From Brasenia schreberi (Eukaryota > Streptophyta > Magnoliopsida > Nymphaeales > Cabombaceae), in the NCBI GenBank assembly GCA_036023115.1, contig JAYKKT010000090.1, forward strand, positions 32,162,001 to 32,226,000: DNA of 64,000 nt, written 5' to 3'. Within the stretch, counting starts at the first letter, position 1; the number at the start of each line of letters is the position of its first letter. The notes beneath the pieces were generated by a model. That model made no database searches. It was not told where the DNA came from and saw only the letters and a list, made by a program, of their open reading frames with translations. The position numbers and the translations under genes were made by a program. Below are positions 1 through 14,100 of the stretch, one piece after another.

Positions 1-3000
1 TATGCAGATCTTAGAGGACTTTCGGATAAACTTCTGTATTATACGAATATCAAGTGTTCTTCGTGTTACAATGAAATAAATGCAGAGATTGAAAAGAAAA
101 AGGTATTTTACTTATTATGGGGTGTAAATTCAGAATTTGACTCTATAAAACTCAATATTTTTGGAAGAGATAAACTACATTCACTTGGGACAATGTATTC
201 ATTATTAATCAAGGAAGAAGATTGCAGAAATCTTGAGAAAAACAATATTCCTATTACAGACCAACATGCACTCCAAGCAAGAGAAAAAAATTCACACTAT
301 CGTGGAAGAGGAGGACAACAAGGTCGTGAACGTGGACATGGCAAATTTCATTCTAATGAAAAGGAAAAGCTCATATGTTCTCATTATAAAAAATCAAGGC
401 ATTCTAAAGAATATTGTTGGGAATTACATGGTAAACCTGATTATTATAAAAACAGAAACTACTCTTCTCATGCTATTGAGAATATAACTCCCAATATAGA
501 TGGAATCCAATAGATTATTAAGAGGATAGAAGGCCTAGAAACAAGACTATCTGAACAATCTTAACCATCTTCCTCTTAGGCTACAGTAGTTCAGGCGACT
601 CACACTGTGAAGGGTAATTCCTCTTATTTTAATTCAAATACTTGGATTATTTATTTAAGTGCTACAGATCACATGGTAGGAGAATCATCATATTTTTCAT
701 AATACAAACTTCTTCAAAAACAGGAGCCTATTAAGTTAGTATGGTTGGACAAAGAAGTGTACCCACATGCTTTTCAGATTTAAAATCAGTCTATCATGTT
801 CCCAGTTTTCAAATAAATCTACTTTCAGTCAGTTCTTTGACTCGTATTATGAAATACATTATAACTTTTACTTCTATTGGTTGTGTGTTTTAGGATATGA
901 AGATGGAGAAAATCTTTGATCATAGTAGACTATAGAGGGGCTTATACATTTTAGAAGATCATTTTCAGCATGAAACTCCTTATAGTGCTTCGGCAACAAT
1001 AATTCAAGATATAGAAATTCGTCTTTGGTATTGTCGTCTTGATCATTTACCTATATAAAAACTTCACTATGTTCTACCTCATCTTAAAGTCAAGTTCAAT
1101 AAACCTCAGTTTGAATGTGAAGTCTGTCAACTTGGAAAACACCAAAGAGCCACTTATCCCTTAAGTGACTCTAGGCGATCTCAACCTTTTTGAGCTACTT
1201 CATTCTCATATATGGGGTCCCAGTCCAGTTACTTTGTTATTTGGTCAGAGATATTTTGTCTCCTTTATTAATGATTGTACTTGTCTTACAATTATTTATT
1301 TAATGAAATCAAAATCTGAAGCTTCTTCTATCTTTTCAATTATACATAAATTCATTCTTACCCAATTCAATACTTCAGTGAAAATTCTTCGTTCAGATAA
1401 TGGGAGAGAGTATATTAGCAAGCAATTAGCAGAATATCTACACACACATGGTATTGTTCATCAGACCTCTTGTTTTTATACTGCTCAACAAAATGGAATT
1501 ACTGAAAAGAAAAATCGTCATATGAGGTAGCTAGAACTCTATTACTTCAAAATAATGTTTCTAAATTATATTGAGAAGAAACTATTCTTATTGCAGTTCA
1601 CCTAATCAATAGAATGCCTAGTACTGTTCTTAAGGGTGAAAGTCCAATGAAGTATCTCAATAAGGAATCAAAACCATTTCATATAGTCCCTCGTATCTTT
1701 GGTTGTACATGTTTTGTACATATTCATCTACCTAATCATGATAAACGTGATAAACTTAGCTATTCCAATTCTTAAAAGGATTATAAATGCTACAATCCCA
1801 TTGCTAAGAAACTATATGTTTCCATGGATGTCACCTTTGCAGAATCTACTCCTTATTATACTTCTCAGGGGGAGTCAACTACATCTCAGCAGATTTCTCC
1901 TTATGTCCTACCACTAGTCCCTGGTGATGCAGAGGATAATACAGATGATCATAGAAAAAAGGTCAATGAGGAAGAGGAGATCTTAAGATACAAGAGAGGA
2001 TCAATGAACATCATTTACTCTCAAGAAGAACCAACACCTTATCCAAATACCAAAGATATTTTCCTTGACTCATATCCTCAATTGCCAGTGGGAGAAGATC
2101 TAGAGATTCCTATTGTCATTCGTAAAGGTAAACATACTTGTGCACGGTATCCTATTTCTGATTGTACCTCATATGCTAATACTTCTAAGGAGTATCAATA
2201 TTTTGTTATGAATGCTGAGAAACATAAGATTCCTAAGAATTTTGAAGAAGCAAATAAGTGTCCCTTATGGAAAGCTGTCATAGAAGAGGAACTGAAAGCT
2301 CTTGAGAAAAACAAAACTTGGACCATCACAAAATTACCTGTGGACAGAAACATTGTAGGATGCAAGTGGGTATTCACTATCAAATATAAGGCAGATGGAA
2401 ATATTGAAAGATATAAAGCAAGATTAGTTGGTAAAAGATATAGTCAGTCATATGGTATTGACTACACTTAAACATTTGCACCTGTGGCTAAACTTACCTT
2501 CTTACGAATACTACTTAGTATGGCAACTAACTTGAGATGAGACCTATGACAATTAGATGTAAAAAATGCTTTCTTACAAGGAGACTTGCATGAAGAAGTA
2601 TACATGCAACTACCTCCAAGAATGAGTATCAAAATAACTAATAATAAAGTGTGCAAGTTAAACAAAGCTATTTATGGGTTGAAACAGTCAACAAGAGCCT
2701 GGTTTGATAAATTCAGTAAAGTAGTATGCAATCTGGGATACCAAAGAAGTTTCAATGATCATACAATCTTCTTCAAGAAAAGTACAAAATTATCTATTCT
2801 TACTAACTATGTTGATGATATCATTATTATAGGATATGATCTTAAAGAAATATCTAGGTTAAAAGGGAATCTTCATAGACGATTTGATCTCAAAGATGGG
2901 CATAGAGGTGTTGTATTTCACTCATGGTATCTTCTTAACTCAGAGAAAATATATCACGGATCTCCTCCAAAACACAAACATGCTTGACTGTAAACCAAGT

Positions 3001-4107
3001 GACATTCCTATGGAAGTGAATAAAAAATTATTCATCGATGATAGTGAAGAGTTCAGAGACATTCACAAATATCAGACTTTAGTTGTCAAGCTTATATACT
3101 TCACAATTACTCGTCCAAATATTACTTATGCAGTAGAAATCATGAGCAGATATATGCATTCTCCTACCAAGAATCATATGGATGCATTGTATAGAATTCT
3201 TCGATATCTCAAATCAACATCAGGCATAGGTCTACTTTATTCAAAATCATCTAATTTGCACATTGAACTTTATTCTGATACAGACTGGGTTGAATCTCGT
3301 GATGATCGCAAATCAACTAAAGTTTATGTTACAATACTTGGTGGTAACATTATATCTTGAAAGAGTAAAAAACAGACAGTGGTTGCCAGATCTACAACAG
3401 AAGTAGAATACAGAGCGATAACTCAAGCCATGTGTGAAGGAAAATGGGCATCTTCATTAATTAGTAAACTTGGATTTATTTCTATTTATTCTATACCACT
3501 ATATTATGACAGCAGTGCAACAATTCAAATTGCTTCTAATCTTGTGTATCATGAAAGAACCAAGCATATAGAAATTGACTGTCACTTCATCAGAGAGAAG
3601 ATATCTAATAAAGAATTCAGGTTGGAGTATGTCCAATCAGCAAAACAGAGAGCTAATTTTTTTATTAAAGCTACTACCAGCGGACAACTAAAGAAAACCT
3701 TATCCAAGTTAGTGTTATAAATATCTTTCACCCAACTTAAGGGGGAGTGTTAAAGATTGTTTGAGTTAATTAGATGTAATGGGTTTCCTAGTTATGTGTC
3801 TTATTGTAATGTAGTTATGTGTCTTTTTGTAAGTCATGTCTATTTAGTAGTTATTAGAAATGTTTAAGGGTAGTTTAGGAATTCAAGTTTGAAGGATTAT
3901 AAATAGGTTAGATTAGGGTTAAGTCATTTCACGTGTGAGGCTGGACGGCAGCCAAAAAGGTGTGTCGAAGTTGCTGTTTGGGGGAGGAATGCCTCCAATC
4001 TGCCGATTTTTGTAAGTGATTTCTTCTTCTTTTCAATAAAGAATATTACAATAGAACATATATGTGCAACTCTGGTACAGTCTGAATAAATGGCATGAAC
4101 TGTAACA
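1..4107 (+). mobile_element. Decayed Ty1/copia retrotransposon, 5' end outside window
   Basis: Conserved copia domains appear in order in fragments broken by stops. A gag CCHC zinc knuckle lies near 375-416, but its second cysteine is tyrosine (C-S-H-Y). A pre-integrase zinc finger (CEVCQ) is near 1114. The integrase core (about 1165-1530) keeps RSDNGREY, but the first catalytic aspartate region reads SHIWGP instead of the usual S-D-V-W-G-P. Reverse transcriptase follows at about 2240-2990 with KNAFLQGDL and YVDD at 2808-2819. RNase H at 3260-3720 shows LYSDTDW and the TKHIEIDCHFIRE block. A polypurine tract sits at 3741-3747, directly before the 3' LTR. In-frame stops (for example at 511, 2469 and 3358) make it non-autonomous. 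It lies beyond exon 7 of the minus-strand SLC35F gene and is probably inside its next intron. Confidence 0.9.
3748..4107 (+). repeat. 3' LTR of the copia element
   Basis: The LTR begins with TGTTAAAG straight after the polypurine tract GGGGGAG. It contains a TATA-like TATAAATAG near 3898 and a polyadenylation-type AATAAA near 4036. The end is uncertain: TGTAACA at 4101-4107 gives the expected ACA terminus, but an earlier ATTACA at 4045-4050 is also possible. The 5' LTR is off the window, so no pairwise check is possible. Confidence 0.7.
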
Positions 4108-5190
4108 GTATTTTATTCTTTATTTATGACTTTCTAGAAACCTCTATATGCATGTTTTGGCATATCTGATGTGGGTTTCAGGTAAGGTTCAGATTGGACT
4201 CTGGATAGTCAATTGAATTAACAAAATAAGTGTATGTAGGGGTCGTCGTGGTATGATCCCCAGCAATTTTTATTGCGAAAACAGGCCATCTATGCTAGGT
4301 ATTATTCTTCATGACAGCACATAAAACTGCAATTTTCTAATATGTTGGTCTCATTGCCTCCAGATTCAGACAGACCAAAGGTTTGCGATGACCTAAAATT
4401 ACATCGTACAAATTAACATACAAAGCCTAACAGGTTAGATGGATCTGATGCGAATCACTTACAACCTGAAAAATTCCAAAATCATTGACATTCCTACCTA
4501 CCACATCGACACAGTTGACTGTGGATTGACACAATGTGAATTGTTTAAGGGGATAAACTGGATTCATGAATCAATGGGAAACTTCAATTAACCAGTTAGC
4601 CTTATGGGTTATGGACAAGAAATATTCAGCACAGGATCAAGCAAATAGGTGCAGGGCCATTTAAAACAAACACCTGCCTGTTTGCAACAGTTTATAATAA
4701 AAGATTGAGGCTTCTGGACTCAAATTTCAGGTCATAAGGACACCTATTTGGTCCTACATGAGAAAAGATACACCAAACAGGAAGACACGAACTGGACAAG
4801 TATGGCTGAGTATTATTAATTAGTATTATCTTAACAAAATTAAATTATTTTGATCAAAGTCTGATTCTTTTCTGCTGTATTTTTTTTAAAAGCTGGTATT
4901 TAGTCAACAAATTAGTTGAAAAGTCCACGCTTCATCACCAAAAAGAAAGAGCGTGTCCTCATGTATTATCTTGCAAAGTTTTGTGATACATTGCATAAAT
5001 GAACCACATATGTATACTTGTGCTGTTAACTTCTTATGACATAGCTTCTCAGGATGAAGCTTGTTTTCACATTAGTATCAATCTCATTCGATGATGAGGT
5101 TGTAAAAGTGTCCCACTACATGATCGGCTGCTAGTGATCTATTACAAAGATATATTTATCAATGAGCGTGGCAGAGTTGGAATCTCTTAC
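4108..5190. other. Non-coding stretch left of SLC35F exon 7
   Basis: I see no gene in this stretch. It should be part of intron 7 of the minus-strand SLC35F gene, because exon 7 ends in a good donor (GTAAGAG on the minus strand). I searched it for the expected next exon (the LLTSDMWAV region of the family) and did not find it. Confidence 0.4.
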
Positions 5191-8100
5191 AATCTTTGGG
5201 GTCCAACTTATTGATTCAAGCTCTGATTTCTCAAATATCAAGCTGAAAAGGTTTGAGGAATAACATATACAAACATCAACAAATTGCATTCAGCAATGAA
5301 TAGATATTACAGAGCATTTTTAAACTCATTCCAAGTGTATTGTGCTTCCAGTGAAGCACTAATACTGCAGCAATGCAAATGCAACAGGGTGGGTGACACA
5401 AAACTCATTCCAGGGGTAATGTGGCCATGCTAAAAGGTCCTACAAAGAAGTTTGAATTCCACTAGAACAGTTATCTTCCAAGCAATGAAGTAACAACCAA
5501 AATAGTTATGTGCTCGTATGCAAGAAAATGGCTCCCAGCTAAAATGCTGCACACCAATTGGCAGGCACATATCCGACCCCAAATTGAATTAAATGTAATG
5601 CAGACACATAAAACAGGGTCAGGATGGAACTTGAAGATTTTCATCTATGGCAAAACATAAGCAGCCGCAGCATAGTAATCAACCCATGTATACACCAGTA
5701 CTGTATAAAGCTGCAGGCCAGGTCAACGGGTGATTAGCAGAGGTATTTGTGTCTAACAAGGACACTGTTATTCGATTTAATTTGGGTCCAAGCAGGGTGA
5801 CGATGTGGACGTGACTGGAATTGTGCAACAAAGATGTATAGGATGATATATAACATAAAGTAATTCTTCATCTCTTTTTGTAGTAATAGAAACTGTATAT
5901 TTTTTAGATTATTAGGAAACACAATCCACCCAAACCTGTCTTTTTTCTCTAGCCATGGTTATCATACAGACAACAACTAAGCCTTTTCCCATATTATATA
6001 GGGTTGGCTACATGGATTCTTTGTTTTCACAGAACCCTATCATATGCCATGTTAGCAGTTGACTCAATATAAACCAGATCATTCTTTATTGTTTCTTTCC
6101 AATACTTTTGTGGTCGTCCTCTTCCTCTTTTAACATTCTCTAGCCCTGGTTATCATACAGAAATGCTTTAAACTCACCCATCACAAATAATCATGAAAAT
6201 TAATGACTCTATTAGCATCAAAATACACAAATTGGAGCACCATAAGTGAAGACAAATGTGCACAAAAACAGAAATTTAGTGTACTGTAAATGTATGAACG
6301 ATGAAGAGGATACATTTCACATCCACCAATAACAAACCCAAAAAGTCCAAGCATTCCAATCACTTCAATGAGGTCTTTCTTCTTAACACAAAATTCCTGC
6401 AGATTAAAAGATGGAAAAGTCTCATAAGATGGCCCTTACTTTCCTTGGAAAATCATATGGCACTCATACTGCGCAATCACAAGAGCAGAAAGAATATCAA
6501 ACGATGTCATGAACAGATCTAATGAGAAGCAAATAGCAGTCATGAAACTGGGTTTCAGTAACTTAATCAGATCATCAAGAGGATGTCCACTGGACCACCG
6601 GCATAGTTGATGCAAACAAGACCTCTATTTATAACTCACTTGTGCAAGTTGTCTTACTAAAAGCAGTTAGTAAGCATCTTGGACCTTGTATCACATGCGA
6701 TACAGACATGCTGTCATATTGCGTAATTATAATATGATACAAATCACTAATTTTCCACTTTTACTGAAATGATAATGTACCACTGAAAGACTAACACAAG
6801 AAAATAAGTAATATCCAAACATCACATCAATCATAGGTTTGCAACTTTTCTTCATGTGCATAACCAATGTCATAATGTATCATGCATCTTGCATAATATA
6901 TATCATATGGATAGAGCCTTTGTATCAAAAAACATTATCATATCATACTGTATCATATGATATGGGGTGTACAATGCCACATACGGACAATACACCTTGA
7001 AAACCTGAAACTTTCATTATGTATATTATTTTAAATTATCATGCATCATGTTATCAATGCTTTATGAAGTCAATAATTATCCTGGTTTTTGAGATTCTTT
7101 TGGACATTTTAGGTCTTCTAGTGATTTATTAGTTTTTAAATAAGTAAATAAATATTAACGCGTATTGCTCATAGTGCATCGTAGGACAACCAATAAGGGT
7201 GCCATGTCAATGTATATAACATTGTATAACACAAAAAAGTTAGAAGCATGAGACTCAAATTTTCATTGACATCTTAAAACATTGCTTACTGAGCTTACCC
7301 ATTTTGGTCTTCATAATCATCAAGAACAACATTTTATCAAGGTCTACTTTTCTGATGATAACATTATTTTCTTTTTTCTTAAGCTAGAAGTTCAGCTCCT
7401 AACTCTAGCTCCTTGCAACTCACATCTTCTACAAGAATGTGTGGCACCTCTTCTATCAATATTTTCATTAGTCAATTGGGTCATATTGGGTATTTTCACC
7501 TCATTTACCAATAAAAGGCATCCTCCAAGTAACACCTTTCATTATGACGTTGAAGTTTTTACGTAGGTGGAAATGTAATATCCTAGGCTCTTCGCCTCAT
7601 TTGTAACAAAGAGAAAGGCCTCCTCCACATTCACAGGAACTGCCCATGGCTTCTTCCTTGTAAATCTATAGAGGGCGTCTTCTCAAGATTGGAAGATATC
7701 TCTGCGTCTACTTTTGCCTTTTCTTTTTCCTGCTTTCGCTGTATCTTATTTAAATTCAAAAAAGGATTCCATACTTTCTGGATTATGACACTCTTGGACA
7801 TGGCTTCGCATCATCCTTCCATCCCCATAAAGGTGATGCTTTATATGCGAGTTCATCAAAGCAAGACAACAACAAAATAATTGATGGTGTTAACCATTTG
7901 ATTCCCCTCATAAACTCACGATTTAGGCTTTAAGTTGGATCCCTTGATAGGTTGGGCCAAGTAACAGACCAGATTTGTCACAATTGATCAACTGACCTGA
8001 GGCATTACAATAGGATTGGAGAATGTAAATCGATGAAAATTTAAGAAATTGAACAGAGGCACATGTATTTGATTTGTTTTATTGCTATTTTAATAATTTT

Positions 8101-11100
8101 GATGTTTTAAATATTATTATAATTATCTTTTATTACTAAAAGCATTTTGATTTTTTACGTTATATAAGAACTCTGTTCCAACTTGTAATACATTAAGTGG
8201 TTTCATATTAATACAAAGCGTATTAATAGAAAGCTAAAGAAGGGGAGTGGCCTACATTTGAGGGCCTCCCCTCCCCTCCTATCTCCATCATTTTCTTATT
8301 CATGTTTTCTCACATATTTTCATGATTCCATCATCCAAAACGATGACCGCTGATGATACGGCCCGTCTCTCTTCGCGCTTTTGTCCATTTTCTGTTTCCC
8401 TGTGCTAATTTGGCTCCACCGCCACCAATGTCGCCAACATTGGACGGCCGGAATTCGACAGCGAGGTTCTGGAGTTCTCCCGAGCCTCCCTCGTTCCAGT
8501 GGGCCGGAATTTTCCTCTCTTCGGATTCTTTGGATCAATTCATCACTAGAAAAGGCCCTGGCATGGGAAAGGTCATCCACGCTCGCGTGGTGACATGCGG
8601 ACTAGAATATGATCGATTTATGATGAATAATCTCATGAACATGTGCGTGAGGTGCGGGCTTCTGCCGGAAGCTCGCCAGTTGTTGGAAGAAGTTCCTCGT
8701 AGGGATCTTGTTACTTGGAACACCATTCTTGCAGTTTATGCGGAATCTTCTGACATGTTAGATGATGGGTTGCTTGTTTTCCGCCTCATGAGGCGATCGG
8801 CGGTGAGACGAAGCAGGTTGACGTTTGCCCCCTGCTGAAGATTTGTTGTCGTGCGGGCCTGTTCTATGTTGCCAAGCATGTTCATGCTGATGCCCTAAAG
8901 TTGGGTTTTGTGCTGGATGTCTTCGTTGTGGTGCCCTTCTGAATGTCTATGCCAAATTCGGTGCAGTCAGTGATGCACGTGTTCTGTTTGATGAAATGCC
9001 CATGCGAGATGTTGTTCTGAGGAAGCATATTCTTTGTTCCTAGAGTTGCAGCGGTCAGGTTTGATGCCTGATGAGACTGGAGTTTTTTTATCTTCTGAAT
9101 GCATTTTCTTCTCCCGATTCGCTTGAGGAATGGAAAATTAAACAGGTTCATGGATACGCTCTTAAGTCTGGTTTTGGATCGGACCAGAGTGTTTGTGCCG
9201 GCCTACTTGATGTTTATCAGAAGCTTGGTATGGAAGCACAATTACGTTGTGACAATTCAGATGTAGCTTTGTGGAATAAGACCATGGCTAGGTTCTTGCA
9301 GGGTGAAAAGAACCAAGACGTGTTAAAATATCTTATAGAGATGAAGAGATTAGGTATTGACCCTGACTTCATTACCTTTCTGACAGTACTTGGTTCAGTT
9401 GCCTCTGAAAATGCTCTTATAGAAGGCAGACAAGTGTATTGTATGATCATCAGAGTTGGCACTAATGGGTGCTTAACGGTGTCAAATAGTCTAATCAATA
9501 TCTATTAAAAAACAAGCAGTTTCAGCAACAGTGAGGTCAATTGTCTCTGCACAGCGTGATGGGGAGCTAGCTAAGCATGTTAACTATTCAGCGGTTCAAA
9601 AGTTTTCAATGAGTAAACAAGGGGATATTTTGGGTGCACTGGATGATCGAACAACAATTAACAAAATAAAGAAGTAAAAGACAGTGAAGAAAAATAGTTT
9701 ATCACCACTTATGCCTGAAATATTAAATAATAGAAGAGGCTGATGCATTGATTCTTAATGAATATGATAGTATCATCAAGAGACACGATGATTAAGACTT
9801 TAAGTTGCTTAAATGAACAGCTAGAAGGGCTAAAAAATTGGTTGCAGCCACCATGTGAAGGGCAAAGAAAAAGCAGATAACAATCGCCACATGAAGGAGC
9901 ACAGGAAAAGTCGGTAATAACCACCATATGAAGGAGCATGAGAAAAGCCGATTGAAGTGGGTATGGTAGATATAGTTGTTGAAGATATTTTTATTTTTGT
10001 TATTATAAATTTTTGCAAGTGGACTGAATTCAGAGCCTATTAGATCATAATCTGATCCAATAAGACCCGTCTAACATTAGGATTACTAATCAGATTAATT
10101 TTCATCTTTCAAGATATAAGTTTGTACTTAAATACCCTAAGTATAATCAGTTAGGTTTTAAGTGAATGAAATAAGAGAGAGAGGTGCACAATAGTCTTTG
10201 GAGATGCCGACCCTTATTCAAAATTTGTGTGTTTACTCTTTGTTGTTTTCATTTTTTTGTTTGTTAGGTTGATATTCAACATAGTATCAGAGTCTAATCT
10301 GCGAGATTAGCGTAAGTTTGTTGTCATTTTCAAGGAAGAGACATGATTAGGACAAAGTGGATGAGTTGCAGCTTAGAAATTATTGGTTCAGGTTAGTGAT
10401 ATTTTAAGGAAAATTCATTTAAAAAAATTTACAGTAAAGTAGAAAGATATTTCATAAAAAATAAGGTGATATATTTGTTCTACAAAGGAAAAATTGCCAT
10501 GTCCGACAAAGGAAAAATTGTAGATAGTAGAGAAAAAGATCACTTTAAATAAAGGTGATTATATATCATAAATTTGAAGTTAGATGCGAGAAATTACCTC
10601 TAATGGGTTAGATCTATCAAATTAGTTATGATGACAAGGGCCGATGAAAATATTTAGTTGGAGATATTCTCATGTTTGATATAATTATCCTTTGTATCCC
10701 AGATGGCATAAGAAAAATGCCTTAGTGTATGACTTGTCCAATTCATGACACCATTGATAGGATGCATGTTTATGTTTTTCGAGTTTGCTAAAGATATTTA
10801 GTTGGTCGTTGAAGATGCATATGCTCAACGAAAAAATATAATTAAGAAGTATGAGATTATCGAGAAGATTAAAAATGTAAACAAGGCGGGTGGTTAGTAA
10901 GTCTAACTCCGTGGCTTATAGGAAGAGCTTCAATTTTATTCTAAAACTAAAAACCAAAATTATATAAAGGAAAAGAATGATGAATTTGCATAACAGAAAG
11001 TGTTTGATATTTTGTAGGGGATGTCTTTTGAATATGAAGCATAAAAAAATAATATTATAATCAGAGAAGAACTTTAATCATTGAGTATAGTTTATTCCCT

Positions 11101-14100
11101 TCTCCTACGAAAAGAAGATAGATGCAATTAGAGAAGGAAGTAAAGATCAACCAAGACACGACTCCATTTGTGAGTAAAACTTTAGCTTCTACTTTAGGAT
11201 TTTGCAACAGAGATGGATATGTAGGTCGTAACAGAGACCTATTTCAGTCGAATTCAAATGAAAAAGATAAGCTTCCCTATTCAAATTGTGGCAAGACTAG
11301 ACGTACGAAAGAAACTTGTTGGGAACCAGTGGGCAAACCTAACTATAATCAAGACAGGCCGAACATGGTGTATTTTAGTGATCAAATTGAGAAATAAAAT
11401 ATGAAAACTAATGCATTAGCTGATATGAAGAAGAAAATTGAAAAACTTAAAAGCTAGATTAACTAAATCAAGCACTACGACTTCTTCTATTGTTTATTCA
11501 AAGGATATTGTGGCGTATCCCTTCTCTTTAATGGCATTGGGTAATAATCCTTCATCAGATTCTAGAATATGAGTAATTGATTCTGGCGCAATGGACCACA
11601 TGGTGGGCATGAGAGACTTATTTGACAAGTATCAATTGATTCATGAAGGGATTGACATCAAGTTGTATGATGGGTCTAATACTCTTATAGTGGGAAAAAG
11701 GAGTATAATCACAAACTTTGGGACCCTTAAAAATATTTTACATGTTCCAAATATTTTAGTCAATCTGTTATCAATCCATGTCTTAACCAAAGACTTGAAT
11801 TGTCTTTTAACTTTTAACTCTACTTGTTATATTTTTCAGGAACTGAGGACGAAAAAGATCTTTGATCAAGGTAGAGCGAGAAAATGACTTTATTTCTTCA
11901 AGGAGATCAACAAAACAACAATGTAGTCTATTCTCTTTAAAGAGAAAAGGAAAAGGAATTTCAGGAAAAGGTGTTCAACTAGCTAAAATTAGGATGATTC
12001 TCTAAATTTTTCAGTTGTAGTAATTTGATGTGCAATGTGAAACGTGCCAAAAGGCTAAACATTTTCATGTGTCATTTCCTTTTAATAAAACTAGAGCTTC
12101 AAAATCTTTTAAAATTGTTCATTCTAATGTGTGGGGTATATGTTCTATTACTTCATTACATAGTTATAAATATTTTATTTCTTTTATAGTTGATTGCACT
12201 CAATTCAATATGGTCTATCTCATGAAAACTAAAGATGAAGTGAAGAATATTCTACCAATGTATTGTCAATTCATTCATACTTAATTTCAGCTATCCATTA
12301 AAATCATTCGTAGTGATAATGGAGGAGAATTTATATCATAATCACTACATTCTTAAACGATACGAGAGAATATCGTTTAAGATGGTTTGAACAACTAAAT
12401 ATCTTATTCATCAACTGGTCTGTTATACTAATTATCCAAAAGAATATTAGTTGTTTGTGATGAATGCAAAAAAATATTATATTCCAAAGACATTTAAAGA
12501 GGTCAAACAATACGTAAAATGGAGAATAGCTGAGTGAAGAGATTACAACTCTTGAAAGAAATCAAAATGAGAACTTAGAGATTTACCACCATATAGGAAG
12601 ATTGTAGGCCGCAAATGGGTATTACCATAAAGTATAGATCCGATGAAAATATAGAACGATCCAATGTCAGGTTGGTAGCTAAAGATTACATTAAATGTTA
12701 CAATCAATCTCATGGTATTGACTATATAGAAACCCTTGTACCAATTACAAAACTAAATACAATCAAAATTCTCCTAAGTGTAGCAATTAATCAGATATGG
12801 GATTTATGACAGTTGAATGTGAAGAATGAATTTCTTCAAGGAGATCTTACCGAGGAAATTTTTATGGACTTACTACCTAGTTATGACCTTAAAACTAAAA
12901 GCAATAACCTAGAGCTTGGTTTGAGAAATTTAGTGATGGAATACTTGGTTTGGGTTTCAAGTACAACATTAGTGATCACACATTATTCATTAAACAGGAG
13001 AAGAAAACCATTTTGTTGGTTGTGTACGTTATGATATCATTCTTGTTAGTGATGATGTGAAAGGAATTATTTCATTAAAAAAGGAGTTGCATGCATTATT
13101 TGACTTGAAAGGCGGGAAAGCTTCACTATTTTCTAAATTACTATAAGTAATGACTTGTTTTTAAGTCAGTGCAAATATATTCTAAATCTATTGAAAGAAA
13201 CCAAGATGAAGGAGTGTCTCATATGTATAGTCACAATTGAAATTCAAAAGAGGGTTGTTGTAAATTCTGAAGAACCTTAGAAAGATGTGGGCAAATATCA
13301 AAGATTAGTGGAAAAATTGATATATCTCACAATCACAAGACCAAATATAAATTTTGCGTTAAGCTATGTAAATAGATGATACACTCACTATCTAGACATC
13401 ATATGAACACGGTCTTTCATATTATCATATATCTGAAATCATTCATCACTTTTGGTTTATTATACGGTCCATATTCATTTTTGAATATTGAAATTTATTC
13501 GGATGTTGATTGGGAATGTTCGATAGAGGATAGGAGATCTACTTTAGGATACATTGTACACTTATTGATGAATGCAAAAAAACTCACCCACTTCACTGCC
13601 CATCATAGCCCCTTCTATCATACCATCTCCAAAACACACCGGCCACCTCCCAACCACCATCAGTCACCGCCTTGGTCAGTCATTCAACCACTGACCTTTG
13701 TTGTCTCGGCCACCATTGACCTCTCTATACACTACCAAAACATGCACCCACACCACATTTATAGTCAAATCCTTGACATGCCGAACTAGTCACTGGCACC
13801 ATCGGTCGGGGCCTCCATCGCCACTGACATCCTGCGTTTGCATCCAGCTGCCTCATCACAATTCTACTGCTGTCTCTATTACCGTTTGGTCTCTAATACC
13901 ATGTTAAAAATCTCATAAAATCTCAAAATTCATTTTATTGAATGATAAAATCTATATACAATCAGTCACATAAGGCTTCTTTTATTTAATACAAAATAAG
14001 TATTTATAGAGTAAAATAGAAGAGAAAGCCGACAACGTGGCCCTGGTGCCAGTGGCCCTAGCCCGGGTTGTCTGGCCTAGGTCCGCTTGGACATGATTAT

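Noticed and set aside
5640..5715. Possible exon on the minus strand reading LYTVLVYTWVDYYAAAAYVLP then stop
   Set aside because: It looked like the VDWLYY end of SLC35F, but it lies between exons 6 and 7 in gene order and the similarity is only to short hydrophobic words.
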